Shown: positions 18,911 to 29,522, counted from the first letter of the stretch. The stretch is 64,000 bases of DNA from Lachnospiraceae bacterium (GCA_023663655.1 JAMPGZ010000005.1:62001-126000), one strand, 5' to 3'. Notes: a model not told the origin generated them from the sequence alone. Translations and numbers: made by a program.

Positions 18911-19966
18911 TTAAAAACGCATCTGAGAATAAGCTGCTTCTCGACTCTTTAGCCGGAATGCGTCATTGTACTGACGCAAACGCGGGATGTTGATGTAACG
19001 ACTTCCACTGCCACGCTTTATGGGAAACACCTCAGCCTTGCGGGCATTCACCTCATCGCAAAACCGGCTGCGCCACGTGGACGGATCAGGCTGCATATCC
19101 TCGGGAACCGAGTCGACAGTCACTTTCCGGGTGTAGGAGCATGGAGGATAGCCGAGCACGGTCCACATCACCGGACGCCCGTCGTCGAAGCCGATAGCCA
19201 CCGAGGCGCTCGTGGAACGCCTCGGAATGAAGTCCTGATCCACCATCCACTCATCGTCGGTGTCAAGCATATCCTTGCCTATAAGGGAATGATAGAAACT
19301 TCTCGACAGCACATCGGTGAAAATATATGGAGTCAATCTCTTTTTCCCGTCAAGATAAGGCTGGAGAAGATGCTTGGCATTGTTCTCCCTTATATATCCG
19401 AACCCCTCATCGGGATTACCCGAATAGGAGTAGTTGGTGCGCAGAATCACCCCCGACGGTTCATCGGCGAGATCATATCTTTTAAATGAATTGTCGTCAG
19501 TCTCAAAATAAGCTCCGGCGCCACCGGCATCGATCACCCCGAAATTAGCCTGCACACCCATAGGTTTCTGACATCCGCCAAGAAAGTGCTCAAACTCATC
19601 GACCGTGCGGCACTTTTTTAACGCGGCAGCCATGATGGCTCCTTCACGGTCCTTATAAGTCGCGGTATCGGGCACAAGATTATAGGACGCAGTGTTCATT
19701 ATGGCAAATCCCGCCTCGTTGACCCCTATCCAAGCCTCGGCGAGCAATGAGTCGCCGGCATTGAAGAGAGCCACGTAGGCAAGCTCGCCTGGAGCTGATG
19801 CTGCCACCTTTGCTACGAAATTGTCGGTAAAATCGGTGTCGCGGTTCTTCCATAACAGAGGCTTTCCGGTGTCGGTCATCGTTCCGCTCACAATCGCCGA
19901 TGTGCAAGCATCGGCAACAAACGCCGCCGCCAACAACCCTATAATGATCAGTCCTATTCTTTTCAT
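18911..19966 (-). CDS. Secreted C45/choloylglycine-hydrolase-like Ntn hydrolase
   Basis: A 351-residue exported Ntn hydrolase. The signal peptide ends ...FVADA and the next residue is Cys21, so signal-peptidase cleavage would expose the catalytic N-terminal cysteine directly. Arg42 and Asp45 in KNRDTDF match the Arg-x-x-Asp element of penicillin V acylase and bile salt hydrolase. Further family features are WIGVNEAGFAIMNTASYN and QANFGVIDAGGAGAYFE. Related enzymes cleave amide bonds of N-acyl or bile-acid conjugates; the substrate here is unknown and bile salts are only one option. It is transcribed divergently from prmA. Confidence 0.85.
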   Translation of the reverse strand: MKRIGLIIIGLLAAAFVADACTSAIVSGTMTDTGKPLLWKNRDTDFTDNFVAKVAASAPGELAYVALFNAGDSLLAEAWIGVNEAGFAIMNTASYNLVPDTATYKDREGAIMAAALKKCRTVDEFEHFLGGCQKPMGVQANFGVIDAGGAGAYFETDDNSFKRYDLADEPSGVILRTNYSYSGNPDEGFGYIRENNAKHLLQPYLDGKKRLTPYIFTDVLSRSFYHSLIGKDMLDTDDEWMVDQDFIPRRSTSASVAIGFDDGRPVMWTVLGYPPCSYTRKVTVDSVPEDMQPDPSTWRSRFCDEVNARKAEVFPIKRGSGSRYINIPRLRQYNDAFRLKSREAAYSQMRF

Positions 19967-19987
19967 AAATAATTCATGTTAATACCG

Positions 19988-19995
19988 CAAAGTTA
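19988..19995 (-). promoter_or_regulatory. -7 box for the Ntn hydrolase gene
   Basis: TAACTTTG on the minus strand, 21 nt before the ATG at 19966. No clear -33 element. It is 22 bases from the opposing -7 box of prmA. Confidence 0.5.
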
Positions 19996-20017
19996 AAAAA
20001 TCTATGGAACTTATTAG

Positions 20018-20025
20018 TATCTTTG
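20018..20025 (+). promoter_or_regulatory. -7 box for prmA
   Basis: TATCTTTG followed by 28 nt of A-rich leader before the prmA ATG. Divergent from the hydrolase promoter. Confidence 0.5.
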
Positions 20026-20053
20026 CACGACTAATAGAAAAAAACATAACTCA

Positions 20054-20902
20054 ATGAACGATTACGTAGAAGCAAGGTTTGACGTGTCGCCTTGCGATGA
20101 AACCTCGACCGACCTGCTTGCCGCTTTATTGTGCGAAAAAGGATATGAAAGTTTTGTGCCTGACGAAACCGGACTTACAGCATACGTGAAACAGGAACTG
20201 TTTGATGCCGACGCATTCAAGGAGGTTGTGAACGACTTCCCGATGGAGGCGGTCATCAACGTGAAGTGGTCGACCGTGGAAGGAAGGGACTGGAACGCCG
20301 AGTGGGAGAAGAATTATTTCCAGCCTATAGTGGTCGATGACGCGTGTGTGATCCACAGCTCATTCCACAAGGATATCCCGTCGATGCCCTACGATATAGT
20401 GATCGACCCCAAAATGGCTTTCGGCACCGGACACCATCAGACCACATCGCTCATCATACGCCGCCTGCTGCAACTGCCACTTGAGGGCAAGCGAGTGATC
20501 GACATGGGCACCGGCACAGGAATCCTCGCCATTCTCGCAGCAATGCGCGGAGCCGCCAAGGTTGACGCAATCGAAATCGATGAATTTGCCTATGTGAACG
20601 CTGTTGAAAATGTGAAAATCAACAATCATCCTGAGATCAACGTGATTCTCGGCGACGCATCGGCGCTTGAATCGCTCGACAATGCCGACATCTTCATAGC
20701 CAACATCAACCGCAACATCATCACCGGCGACCTCAAAGCCTACGCTTCACGCCTGTGCAAAGGAGGCATCATGCTGCTGAGCGGATTCTACGAAAACGAT
20801 ATTCCGGTGATCATGGAGGAGGCAGTAAAATACGGGCTTAAAGAGGTTGCCCACACCACCTGCGACAACTGGGCTTGCCTACAACTCACCGCCGAGGCTT
20901 AG
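20054..20902 (+). CDS. prmA: Ribosomal protein L11 methyltransferase PrmA
   Basis: Uses SAM to trimethylate ribosomal protein L11. It has 282 residues, with the N-terminal substrate-recognition domain (1-100) and the methyltransferase domain after it. The PrmA signature PKMAFGTGHHQTTSLI (near 117-132) is present, followed by SAM motif I VIDMGTGTGILAILAA and motif IV FIANINRNII in the place of the usual NPxY. The downstream ABC genes follow after 45 nt and may be co-transcribed, without an evident functional link. Confidence 0.95.
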   Translation: MNDYVEARFDVSPCDETSTDLLAALLCEKGYESFVPDETGLTAYVKQELFDADAFKEVVNDFPMEAVINVKWSTVEGRDWNAEWEKNYFQPIVVDDACVIHSSFHKDIPSMPYDIVIDPKMAFGTGHHQTTSLIIRRLLQLPLEGKRVIDMGTGTGILAILAAMRGAAKVDAIEIDEFAYVNAVENVKINNHPEINVILGDASALESLDNADIFIANINRNIITGDLKAYASRLCKGGIMLLSGFYENDIPVIMEEAVKYGLKEVAHTTCDNWACLQLTAEA

Positions 20903-20947
20903 GCATCAAGGCTCCAAATCAACATTACCACAACATATATACATAAA

Positions 20948-21868
20948 ATGGACATTATCACTGTAACCGATGTGGTCAAGGACTATTCGGGGCACCGTGC
21001 CCTTGACCACGTGAACCTCAACATAGAAGAGGGGTGTGTCTACGGATTGCTCGGTCCCAACGGAGCGGGAAAAACATCACTCATCCGCATTCTCAACCAG
21101 ATCACCCGCCCCGACTCGGGCGAAGTGCTGCTCAATGGCAAGCCGATGACCCAGGAGGACGTGATGCACATAGGCTATCTACCCGAGGAACGAGGGCTGT
21201 ACAAAAAAATGAAGGTGCTCGACCACATAGTGTTCCTCGGAAGAATAAAAGGGATGTCGAAAGAGGATGCGCGCCGGTCGGCTAATGAATGGCTCGAGCG
21301 GATGAACCTGAGCGAATGGAGCAACAAGAAGATTGAAGCTCTCTCCAAAGGCATGGCGCAGAAAGTGCAGTTCATCTCCACGGTGGTGCATAACCCCAAG
21401 CTCCTCATATTTGACGAGCCATTCTCAGGATTTGACCCGGTGAACACCGAGCAGCTCAAGCAGGAGATACTGCGGTTGAACCGTAACGGCGCCACCATAC
21501 TGTTCTCGACCCACAACATGGCTTCGGTCGAGGAGGTGTGTCACAACTTCTCGCTCATCAACCACTCGCAGGTGGTGCTTCAAGGCAATGTCAACGACAT
21601 ACGCCGTCAATTCGCAAAACACCTTTACCGCATCCACATCGCCGAGCCGGTGCTCGCGCCCGACGATTCACTTTTCACCATTGAGTCGGTGTCGCCACAT
21701 CGCCTCGGCGGAAGCAACGCCACCATCAGGCTCAATTCCGGAGTGGAAATCAAAGACGCGATCAACGCTCTGAACAATAATTATTCGCTCATGGGATTTG
21801 AGGAGATACTTCCGTCAATGCATGAGATATTTATAGAAACAGTCACATCCTCCAATGAACAAAAATAG
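20948..21868 (+). CDS. ABC exporter ATP-binding protein (NatA-like)
   Basis: A 306-residue ATPase of the DRA/NatA type. Walker A is GPNGAGKTS (near 35-43), the signature is LSKGMAQKVQF, Walker B is LLIFDEPFSGFDP, and the H-loop is FSTHNM. The C-terminal ~90 residues are the extension typical of this class. It pairs with the permease at 21855, whose start lies inside its last codons (14-nt overlap). Related pairs export Na+, antibiotics or lipids; the substrate is not evident. Confidence 0.93.
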   Translation: MDIITVTDVVKDYSGHRALDHVNLNIEEGCVYGLLGPNGAGKTSLIRILNQITRPDSGEVLLNGKPMTQEDVMHIGYLPEERGLYKKMKVLDHIVFLGRIKGMSKEDARRSANEWLERMNLSEWSNKKIEALSKGMAQKVQFISTVVHNPKLLIFDEPFSGFDPVNTEQLKQEILRLNRNGATILFSTHNMASVEEVCHNFSLINHSQVVLQGNVNDIRRQFAKHLYRIHIAEPVLAPDDSLFTIESVSPHRLGGSNATIRLNSGVEIKDAINALNNNYSLMGFEEILPSMHEIFIETVTSSNEQK

Positions 21869-23156
21869 ATTTTTCCTAATAGTCGAGCGTGAATACAAGG
21901 CGATTGTAGCAAAGAAATCGTTTATCCTCGTCACGCTTCTCGCACCGGTCCTCATGATAGGGCTGATGCTCGTGCCGGCGTTGCTCATGGACATGAACAG
22001 CTCTGACGCACGTCTTGTGTCGATAGTGGATATGTCGGGGAAATACGGCAAAAATTTCAAAGACACCGACGACTACAAGTTTCAAGTGCTCGAAAACACC
22101 GCTGTAAACGAAATAAAACAGCAATATGAGAAAGCTGACGGCGACATATATGCCATCCTTGTAATTCCGGCGAATGTAGAGACAACGCATCAGGTCAACA
22201 TATATTCCGACAATCCGGTGAAGATGTCGCTTAACAACGAGGTCGAGGATGTGCTTGAAAAGAGCCTTTCCGATGCAAAAATCAGCTCATACGACATTCC
22301 GGGACTCGCCGACATAATAGAAAAGAGCAAGATTTCAGTGTCGGTCAAGAGCCACACCTGGGACGAAGAAGGAGAAAGCGTGTCGTCGAGCACCCTGTCG
22401 ATGATAATAGGTATGGCGCTCGCGATGCTCACCTATATATTCGTGCTCATGTATGGCGCGATGATCATGAGCTCGGTGGTCGAGGACAAAACCAACCGCA
22501 TTGTGGAAGTGATAGTGAGCTCATGCCGTCCGCTTGAACTGATGCTCGGCAAGATTGTGAGCATCGCCTTGGTGGGTCTTACTCAGATAGCCGTGTGGTC
22601 GGTGTTCATCGGCATAGGCTTGTTCGCGCTCTCAGCGATAGGTGTCACTTCATCGCCTGCCGACACGGCACAACTTCAGGGCGAGATGGCTCAACTCCCC
22701 ATTTCGGAGGGTGAGGAGATAGTGCAGGCTATACTCGGAGTTGACTGGGGCAAGCTGCTGTTCATATTCGTGCTTTACTTCATCGGCGGCTATCTGCTCT
22801 ACGCATCACTTTTCGCCGGATTCGGTTCGGCAGTGGATCAGCAAAGCGATGCCAATCAGTTCATGACCCCCATCATGATGATCATAATCCTCGCCCTGCT
22901 CATAGGAGAAGGATGTATGCAGGACCCTGACGGAACCCTCGGCGTGATATGCTCGTTCATCCCGTTCACCTCGCCGATCGTGATGATGATAAGGCTCCCC
23001 TACGATGTTCCGGCATGGGAAATAGCCACCAGCGTGTTGCTGCTGTATGGCACGGCGTTGCTGTTCACATTCTTCGCTTCCCGCATTTACCGCACGGGAA
23101 TCCTGATGTATGGCAGAAAGGTGACCTTCAAGGAACTTCTGAAATGGGCTAAATAA
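21855..23156 (+). CDS. ABC-2 type permease (NatB-like)
   Basis: A 433-residue membrane partner of the NatA-like ATPase. It has an N-terminal helix (about 22-42), a large extracytoplasmic loop (about 45-175), then five or six helices in the C-terminal half. The coupling segment VVEDKTNRIVEVIVSSCRPLELMLGK is the ABC-2/NatB hallmark (residues near 205-235). The gene ends 8 nt before a strong bidirectional terminator, so the transport unit stops here. Confidence 0.92.
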   Translation: MNKNRFFLIVEREYKAIVAKKSFILVTLLAPVLMIGLMLVPALLMDMNSSDARLVSIVDMSGKYGKNFKDTDDYKFQVLENTAVNEIKQQYEKADGDIYAILVIPANVETTHQVNIYSDNPVKMSLNNEVEDVLEKSLSDAKISSYDIPGLADIIEKSKISVSVKSHTWDEEGESVSSSTLSMIIGMALAMLTYIFVLMYGAMIMSSVVEDKTNRIVEVIVSSCRPLELMLGKIVSIALVGLTQIAVWSVFIGIGLFALSAIGVTSSPADTAQLQGEMAQLPISEGEEIVQAILGVDWGKLLFIFVLYFIGGYLLYASLFAGFGSAVDQQSDANQFMTPIMMIIILALLIGEGCMQDPDGTLGVICSFIPFTSPIVMMIRLPYDVPAWEIATSVLLLYGTALLFTFFASRIYRTGILMYGRKVTFKELLKWAK

Positions 23157-23171
23157 CCATTCACCCAAGAT

Positions 23172-23214
23172 AAAAAGGAAGCGGACTCTCAATCGAGTCC
23201 GCTTCCTTTTTTAT
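23172..23214. terminator. Bidirectional terminator between convergent genes
   Basis: A 17-bp perfect stem AAAAAGGAAGCGGACTC (23172-23188) / GAGTCCGCTTCCTTTTT (23195-23211) with a 6-nt loop. The T run follows on the plus strand, and a matching A run gives one on the minus strand. It touches the stop codon of the minus-strand esterase gene. Confidence 0.92.
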
Positions 23215-25706
23215 TTGCCACCTGACACCACTATATTGCGGATGACCGCCTGAGTGGGTTTGCCAGTGGATTTAAGCCTGAGTGTGAGCTTGTGGGGAAC
23301 TGAGGCGTCGAGCTCGTCCTCAAGCACGTGAAGCCAGGGTATGTAGAGATTGTGGCTCCATGCCGTGTAGGTGTCAATCTCGCGGAAAGGAGCATCGTCG
23401 ATCTTGTACTCCAACACACCCGAGCGAGGTCCACACGCCATGAAGAGTCCTATAACGCTTCCGGTGAAAGGCACCGTAAACGTGGCGCCGGGCACTGTGG
23501 AGTGCAACATAGGCACGTTGACAAATCCCGGACGTGTCTTTGCCTTATCGTCGGGCTTCCATGAATCGGAGAATGCCCATCCGTTCTTAATCTTCACATC
23601 CTTCATGTCGATGTATTTTCCATCGGTGTAGCTGAAGCTGTCAAGAAGCGCGGGAATATCGTGAGCCTTCAAAACCGGGTCGGAAATATTCCACATCGAG
23701 TCAAACAGCTCGTTGATCGCAGCCACATAATACTTGTGACCTTCCCATGAGGGGTGGATTCCTCCAAATTCTTTCCACGTGAATTCGCCACGGTTGATGC
23801 GTTCCGAAACCTCTCCGGCACAATTTATCGAGGGGATAAGATAATGATTTGCCACGCGGTCATGATTCATGATCACATCGGGAATCTGCCCCTTGGCAAA
23901 CATATCGATGAACTTGTCGTGAATGAAATGGAGCATGACTATATCGGTATAGGGATTTGCGTCAAGGGCATGACGCACCACGCCCTCCATGCCCCTCACC
24001 TGCTCTTCGGGAGTGAAGCCGTTGCCATGATCGTTGACCACACCCTCGATGAACATGAGATCGACGGGACCGGCTGAAAGCACATCAGTAGCCATGCGGA
24101 AAGCGTGAGGCGTAGTTCCGGCTGACGGAAGACCCTGCTCCACAAAGTCAAATTCAGTGTCGGGGAAGCGTTGCTGAAGCTGTTCCTTAATCATGTCGCG
24201 CCACCCCTTCATGTAGGTGATCGAGCCGCCGAAGAACACGACACGTCCTTTCTTCTCTTTTTCAAATCTTACGAGCGAGTTCTGCAACGATCCTCTTACT
24301 GCATATTTCTGATGAGACTTGAACTCAGGAGTGTGGCTTACAACGAAATCCACAATAGCCTCAGGATTGTCAAGTCCGTGAGGGTGATGGTCGGCTCCCG
24401 GCTTCATGATGAGCCTTATGGGACCTCCAAGTTTCACATACTCGTCGCGAAGGAGCTTAATATTGTCGGCAAACGGCACGACTTTGTCGGCATCCCCACA
24501 CACGGCGAGTATGGGCACTCTGTTTTCAGCCAAGGGGCGCAGATTGTGGATAGGATTGCCGTTGAACGATTCGGGAGTGGGATTCTCAATACCCCACAAG
24601 GAAGTGAACTCATTCCATTCTTTTGCACGAGCCTTTCCGGGCCAGCTGAAAATGTCGCACACCGGATTGTCAAGATACAGCGATGCTACCTTCTGAGGAT
24701 TGGCGGCAGCCCATCGCAAGGCATAGTAACCGCCACGGCTCAATCCTTCGAGAGCCACCTTGGGCGAAAATCCGTAAAGCGACACCATGCTGTTGTAGAA
24801 ATCGGTTCCCGCCTTGATTGACGACGGACAGCCATACTCATGGGTCATATTGTGATACACCACATGAAAGCCCTTCTTCAACAGAGCCTCGTCGGCATTG
24901 GCGAATGCTCCGAAAAATGCCGGCCGCCATATCCAAGGCTTCCCTTCGAGAGCTTTCTCGGGAACTACCACCACTACATCGCGGTTCTTGTACTTGAAAT
25001 CATAACGGTCATATCCCTTCCAACTGCTTTTAAAGCCGGGGAAAGGCTGAGTGACGTGAGCCTTCTTTTCACCGGTCAATGCCGTGTAGATAGTCTCGGC
25101 GATGACTTTGGCTCCCTTTTCATTAGGATGCAGAGCATCGGCGAAACCGTCAGCCATATCCATCGTTGGAGTATGCAAGTCAATGGTCGTGGCATGGAGT
25201 TTTTTAGCCGCCTTATCGATCATAGGAATCAATTCGGCGGTAAGCACCCTCTCACGCTGTTGCATCTTGTCAGTGTAGATTGTGACGGGATAGCACAGGT
25301 ACACCTTCACCGAGGGATTGTTTTTCCGGAAACTTTTGACAAGATCCGTCATATCGTTGATAAAATCGCCCTTGTATTTCCACACCACCGGATTGGTGTC
25401 GTTTGTACCGAGCTTCACCAACAGGATGTCGGGGTTATAATCCAACGCCTGTTGAAATGCATTTTCACTCATGTAGGATTTACCTCTCCTGATCATGGTT
25501 TTGGCACTTACTCCAAAATTACGCACTTCATAATCGGGACCGAGCATCTGCGACAGCATCATCGGGTAGCTGTCCTTCTCTCTGTTGGCAACCCCCACTC
25601 CATAAGTGATGCTGTTGCCGATGCAAGCCACTTTTGTCGGGTGGGCGCCGTAAGCCCCGAGAGCCGACAATGTGATAATTACTAATATCAGAATTCTGTT
25701 CTTCAT
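23211..25706 (-). CDS. Three-domain secreted esterase: SGNH - alpha/beta hydrolase - SGNH
   Basis: An 831-residue exported enzyme with a signal peptide from ATG 25706 (MKNRILILVIITLSALGAYG). Domain 1 (about 25-210) is SGNH/GDSL, with CIGNSITYG, KLGTNDTN and DALHPNEKG carrying Ser, Asn and Asp/His. Domain 2 (about 215-460) is an alpha/beta hydrolase, with nucleophile GLSRGGYYA, Asp in AVCGDADKVVP and His in DHHPHG. Domain 3 (about 475-680) is a second SGNH domain, starting FFGGSITYMKG and ending GGIHPSWEGH. A beta-rich tail follows (about 690-831). Such proteins usually deacetylate plant or host polysaccharides; the substrate is unknown. No carbohydrate-uptake (susCD) genes are nearby. Confidence 0.87.
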   Translation of the reverse strand: MKNRILILVIITLSALGAYGAHPTKVACIGNSITYGVGVANREKDSYPMMLSQMLGPDYEVRNFGVSAKTMIRRGKSYMSENAFQQALDYNPDILLVKLGTNDTNPVVWKYKGDFINDMTDLVKSFRKNNPSVKVYLCYPVTIYTDKMQQRERVLTAELIPMIDKAAKKLHATTIDLHTPTMDMADGFADALHPNEKGAKVIAETIYTALTGEKKAHVTQPFPGFKSSWKGYDRYDFKYKNRDVVVVVPEKALEGKPWIWRPAFFGAFANADEALLKKGFHVVYHNMTHEYGCPSSIKAGTDFYNSMVSLYGFSPKVALEGLSRGGYYALRWAAANPQKVASLYLDNPVCDIFSWPGKARAKEWNEFTSLWGIENPTPESFNGNPIHNLRPLAENRVPILAVCGDADKVVPFADNIKLLRDEYVKLGGPIRLIMKPGADHHPHGLDNPEAIVDFVVSHTPEFKSHQKYAVRGSLQNSLVRFEKEKKGRVVFFGGSITYMKGWRDMIKEQLQQRFPDTEFDFVEQGLPSAGTTPHAFRMATDVLSAGPVDLMFIEGVVNDHGNGFTPEEQVRGMEGVVRHALDANPYTDIVMLHFIHDKFIDMFAKGQIPDVIMNHDRVANHYLIPSINCAGEVSERINRGEFTWKEFGGIHPSWEGHKYYVAAINELFDSMWNISDPVLKAHDIPALLDSFSYTDGKYIDMKDVKIKNGWAFSDSWKPDDKAKTRPGFVNVPMLHSTVPGATFTVPFTGSVIGLFMACGPRSGVLEYKIDDAPFREIDTYTAWSHNLYIPWLHVLEDELDASVPHKLTLRLKSTGKPTQAVIRNIVVSGGK

Positions 25707-25929
25707 GTGATATAATTTTATGTCCAAAGTTAGGGCTTACGGCAATAATCGCATTTAAATACAATCCCAATTATTATAAAAAATATGCTGAGCCGCAAGA
25801 TAATTGCAAATTTCCGATTTATCATCCGCAAAAACGCCCGGATTATAGAAAAAAGCGACTGCCGATTTCAATTTTTTGCATTTGTGCGTACTTTGAATTA
25901 CAAAATATCACAATTAAATAGCAAAACGC

Positions 25930-25960
25930 TTGATAATATCGCCAATTCATACTAATTTTG
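25930..25960 (+). promoter_or_regulatory. Promoter of the leu operon
   Basis: TTG at 25930-25932, 20 nt, then TAATTTTG at 25953-25960. The leader to the leuA ATG (25997) is only about 30 nt, leaving no room for a classical attenuator. The rest of the 25728-25929 spacer holds nothing I can identify. Confidence 0.7.
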
Positions 25961-25996
25961 CAGCTTATTCTGAAAAAACAAAAAAATATCACATAT

Positions 25997-27493
25997 ATGA
26001 GCGACAGATTATTTATTTTTGACACCACACTACGCGATGGAGAGCAAGTGCCCGGTTGCCAGCTCAACACAGTAGAGAAAATCGAGGTGGCAAAAGCCCT
26101 TGAAGAACTCGGAGTAGATGTCATTGAAGCCGGATTTCCGGTATCAAGCCCCGGCGACTTCAATTCGGTTGTTGAAATATCAAAAGCCGTGACATGGCCC
26201 ACTATATGCGCGCTGACACGTGCCGTTGAAAACGATATCCGTGTTGCCGCCGATGCATTGAAATATGCCAAGCGCAAACGCATCCACACCGGCATCGGCA
26301 CATCGGACTATCATATCAAATACAAATTCAACTCGTCACGCGAGGAGATTCTGGAACGTGCCATCGCCTGTGTGAAATACGCCAAGCGATTTGTGGACGA
26401 CGTGCAGTTCTATGCCGAAGATGCCGGACGCACCGACAATGAATATCTTGCCCGTGTGGTGGAAGCGGTGGTGAAAGCCGGAGCCACAGTTGTCAACATT
26501 CCTGACACTACCGGATATTGTCTGCCATCAGAATTCGGAGAGAAGATACAATACCTTATGGAGCACGTAGACGGAATCCATAATGTGACCATAGCCACGC
26601 ATTGCCACAACGACCTCGGAATGGCGACTGCCAACACCATGTCGGGTGTGATGCACGGCGCCCGTCAAGCGGAAGTGACTATAAACGGAATCGGAGAACG
26701 TGCCGGAAACACCTCTCTCGAGGAGGTGGCGATGATATGCAAGTCACACCGCGAACTCGACATAACCACCAACATCAACACCACCAAGATATACGGCATC
26801 AGCCGCATGGTGTCGAGCCTGATGAATATGCCGGTACAACCCAACAAGGCTATCGTGGGACGCAACGCATTCGCCCACAGCTCAGGCATCCATCAGGACG
26901 GTGTGCTGAAAAACCGTGAAAGTTACGAAATCATCGACCCGAAAGATGTGGGTGTCGATGAAAACTCAATCGTGCTCACCGCCCGTTCAGGACGCGCCGC
27001 CCTCAAGCATCGTCTTCATGTACTCGGTATCGATCTGTCGAAAGAGGCTCTTGACCAGGCATACGAAGGCTTCCTGCGTCTTGCCGACAAGAAAAAAGAG
27101 ATCAACGACGACGACGTGCTGATGCTCGCCGGTGAACACCACAAGGCTTCGCACCGACTCAAACTTGACTTCCTTCAGGTGACTTCCGGCGTGGGTGTCA
27201 AATCGGTTGCTTCCGTAGGCCTTGACATCGCCGGAGAAAAATTTGAGGCGTGCGCTTCAGGCAACGGTCCTGTTGATGCCGCTATCTCAGCCATCAAGCA
27301 GATAATACACCGCAAGATGCTTGTGAAAGAATTCCTCATCCAGGCAATCAACAAGGGCAGCAACGACATCGGAAAAGTACACATGACAGTAGAGCACGAC
27401 GGAGTAAGCTATTACGGCTTCTCGGCTAACACTGACATCGTGGCAGCGAGTGCCGAGGCATACATTGACGCTATAAACAAATTCGTTCACTAA
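25997..27493 (+). CDS. leuA: 2-isopropylmalate synthase
   Basis: Condenses acetyl-CoA with 2-oxoisovalerate, the first committed step of leucine synthesis. It has 498 residues. The DRE-TIM barrel begins with DTTLRDGEQ at 9-17. Metal ligands are in [13 protein letters not shown], and the loop [15 protein letters not shown] is conserved. The C-terminal LeuA dimer/regulatory domain (about 380-498, with [10 protein letters not shown]) should bind leucine for feedback inhibition. I start at ATG 25997 because the longer frame opens on a TTG inside the promoter -7 box. It is first in the operon leuA-leuC-leuD-leuA2-leuB. Confidence 0.96.
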   Translation: MSDRLFIFDTTLRDGEQVPGCQLNTVEKIEVAKALEELGVDVIEAGFPVSSPGDFNSVVEISKAVTWPTICALTRAVENDIRVAADALKYAKRKRIHTGIGTSDYHIKYKFNSSREEILERAIACVKYAKRFVDDVQFYAEDAGRTDNEYLARVVEAVVKAGATVVNIPDTTGYCLPSEFGEKIQYLMEHVDGIHNVTIATHCHNDLGMATANTMSGVMHGARQAEVTINGIGERAGNTSLEEVAMICKSHRELDITTNINTTKIYGISRMVSSLMNMPVQPNKAIVGRNAFAHSSGIHQDGVLKNRESYEIIDPKDVGVDENSIVLTARSGRAALKHRLHVLGIDLSKEALDQAYEGFLRLADKKKEINDDDVLMLAGEHHKASHRLKLDFLQVTSGVGVKSVASVGLDIAGEKFEACASGNGPVDAAISAIKQIIHRKMLVKEFLIQAINKGSNDIGKVHMTVEHDGVSYYGFSANTDIVAASAEAYIDAINKFVH

Positions 27494-27512
27494 ACAAAGC
27501 TAATTCAACATA

Positions 27513-28907
27513 ATGGCAAATACATTATTTGACAAAATATGGGATTCCCATGTAGTGAACCTCATTGAAGGAGGTCCATCACAATTATATATCGACCGAC
27601 ACTATTGTCATGAGGTGACAAGTCCGCAAGCGTTTGACGGACTGCGCCAACGAGGATTGCAGGTGTTTAGAAAAGACAAGACCATCTGCTCCCCCGACCA
27701 CAATATCCCCACCCTGAACCAAGACAAACCTATTGCCGACCCCATTTCCCGAAACCAGGTAGAGACATTGACACGCAATGCCAATGAATTCGGACTTACA
27801 CTTTTCGGACTCGGACACCGCAAAAACGGCATCATCCACGTGATTGGTCCGGAAAACGGGTTGACTTTGCCGGGACAGACAATCGTGTGCGGCGACAGCC
27901 ACACATCCACCCACGGAGCTTTTGGAGCTGTGGCATTCGGCATCGGCACCTCGGAAGTGGAGATGGTGCTCGCATCGCAGTGCATCCTCCAGCCCAAACC
28001 TAAGACAATGCGCATAAATGTCAACGGCAAGTTGCGCGACGGAGTCACCGCAAAGGATATAGCCCTGTACATAATCGCCAAGATGACTACAGGTGGCGCC
28101 ACCGGATATTTTGTTGAATATGCCGGCGACACAATACGCAATCTTTCAATGGAAGAACGAATGACTGTGTGCAACCTTTCAATCGAAATGGGTGCACGTG
28201 GTGGCATGATAGCCCCCGATGAAACAACATTTGCCTATGTCGAGGGACGTGAATATGCACCAAAAGGCACTGAATGGGAAAAAGCACTCACCTACTGGAA
28301 GACTCTTAAAAGCGACGATGACGCCGTATTTGACAAAGAGATAAATTTCGACGCAGCCGACATTGAACCGCGCATCACATTCGGCACCAACCCCGGAATG
28401 GGCATAGGCATAAGCGAAGCTATCCCTGCTCCCGACCCGAATGATGAAGCCGGTAAAATATCTTATCAGAAATCGCTAGATTACATGGGATTTTCGGTAG
28501 GTGAAAAACTTGAAGGACACCCTATAGACTATGTATTCTTGGGAAGCTGCACCAACGGCAGAATCGAGGATTTCCGAGCCTTCGCTTCAATAGTGAAAGG
28601 CAAAAAGAAAGCCGACAATGTCACTGCTTGGCTCGTGCCCGGTTCTTGGATGGTCGATGAGCAGATCAAGGCAGAGGGCATCGACAAGATTCTTGCCGAT
28701 GCAGGGTTTGAGCTGCGTCAACCCGGCTGCTCGGCTTGCCTCGCCATGAATGAGGACAAAGTGCCCGCCGGAAAACTTGCCGTGTCGACCTCCAACCGAA
28801 ATTTCGAGGGCCGTCAGGGCCCGGGTGCGAGAACCATACTCGCCGGACCGCTCGTTGCCGCAGCATCGGCGATCACCGGATGTCTCACCGATCCACGTAA
28901 GTTATAG
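27513..28907 (+). CDS. leuC: 3-isopropylmalate dehydratase large subunit
   Basis: Aconitase-family enzyme that with LeuD isomerises 2- to 3-isopropylmalate. It has 464 residues. The [4Fe-4S] ligands are in [11 protein letters not shown] and the pair [12 protein letters not shown]. Substrate-site motifs [15 protein letters not shown] and [20 protein letters not shown] are intact. It starts 19 nt after leuA and is followed by leuD after 27 nt. Confidence 0.97.
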   Translation: MANTLFDKIWDSHVVNLIEGGPSQLYIDRHYCHEVTSPQAFDGLRQRGLQVFRKDKTICSPDHNIPTLNQDKPIADPISRNQVETLTRNANEFGLTLFGLGHRKNGIIHVIGPENGLTLPGQTIVCGDSHTSTHGAFGAVAFGIGTSEVEMVLASQCILQPKPKTMRINVNGKLRDGVTAKDIALYIIAKMTTGGATGYFVEYAGDTIRNLSMEERMTVCNLSIEMGARGGMIAPDETTFAYVEGREYAPKGTEWEKALTYWKTLKSDDDAVFDKEINFDAADIEPRITFGTNPGMGIGISEAIPAPDPNDEAGKISYQKSLDYMGFSVGEKLEGHPIDYVFLGSCTNGRIEDFRAFASIVKGKKKADNVTAWLVPGSWMVDEQIKAEGIDKILADAGFELRQPGCSACLAMNEDKVPAGKLAVSTSNRNFEGRQGPGARTILAGPLVAAASAITGCLTDPRKL

Positions 28908-28934
28908 TCCATAACGTAAAAATCAGAACCCACG

Positions 28935-29522
28935 ATGAAAGAAAAATTCACGACAATAACCTCCACCTGTGTCCCGCTTCCCATGGAAAATGTGGACACT
29001 GACCAGATAATACCCGCCCGTTTTTTGAAAGCTACCTCTCGTGAAGGATTTGGCGAAAATCTGTTCCGCGACTGGCGTTATGACAAAGATGGCAATCCTG
29101 TGAAAGATTTCGTATTGAACGATCCCACCTATTCAGGATGCGTGCTTGTTGCCGGAAAGAATTTCGGATCAGGCTCAAGCCGCGAACACGCAGCATGGGC
29201 GATAGCCGACTATGGTTTCCGCGTGGTAGTGTCGAGCTTCTTCGCCGACATCCACAAAAACAACGAGCTTAACAATTTCGTGCTCCCGGTAGTGGTCACT
29301 GAGGAATTTCTGGCAGAACTTTTTGACTCAATTGCCAATGACCCCAAAACCGAAGTGAAAGTGGATCTCCCATCCCAAACTATCACTAACCTCGCCACCG
29401 GAAAAAGCGAGAACTTTGAAATAAATCCATATAAGAAGCATTGTCTCGCCGAAGGGCTTGACGATATAGAGTTCCTTTTATCGAAAAAAGCTGACATCGA
29501 AGCCTACGAAGCTGCGAAATGA
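28935..29522 (+). CDS. leuD: 3-isopropylmalate dehydratase small subunit
   Basis: The swivelling domain partner of LeuC, 195 residues as usual. The family start [20 protein letters not shown] and the substrate-binding stretch [17 protein letters not shown] are complete. The stop overlaps the start of the next gene (ATGA at 29519-29522), which means translational coupling to the second DRE-TIM synthase. Confidence 0.97.
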   Translation: MKEKFTTITSTCVPLPMENVDTDQIIPARFLKATSREGFGENLFRDWRYDKDGNPVKDFVLNDPTYSGCVLVAGKNFGSGSSREHAAWAIADYGFRVVVSSFFADIHKNNELNNFVLPVVVTEEFLAELFDSIANDPKTEVKVDLPSQTITNLATGKSENFEINPYKKHCLAEGLDDIEFLLSKKADIEAYEAAK

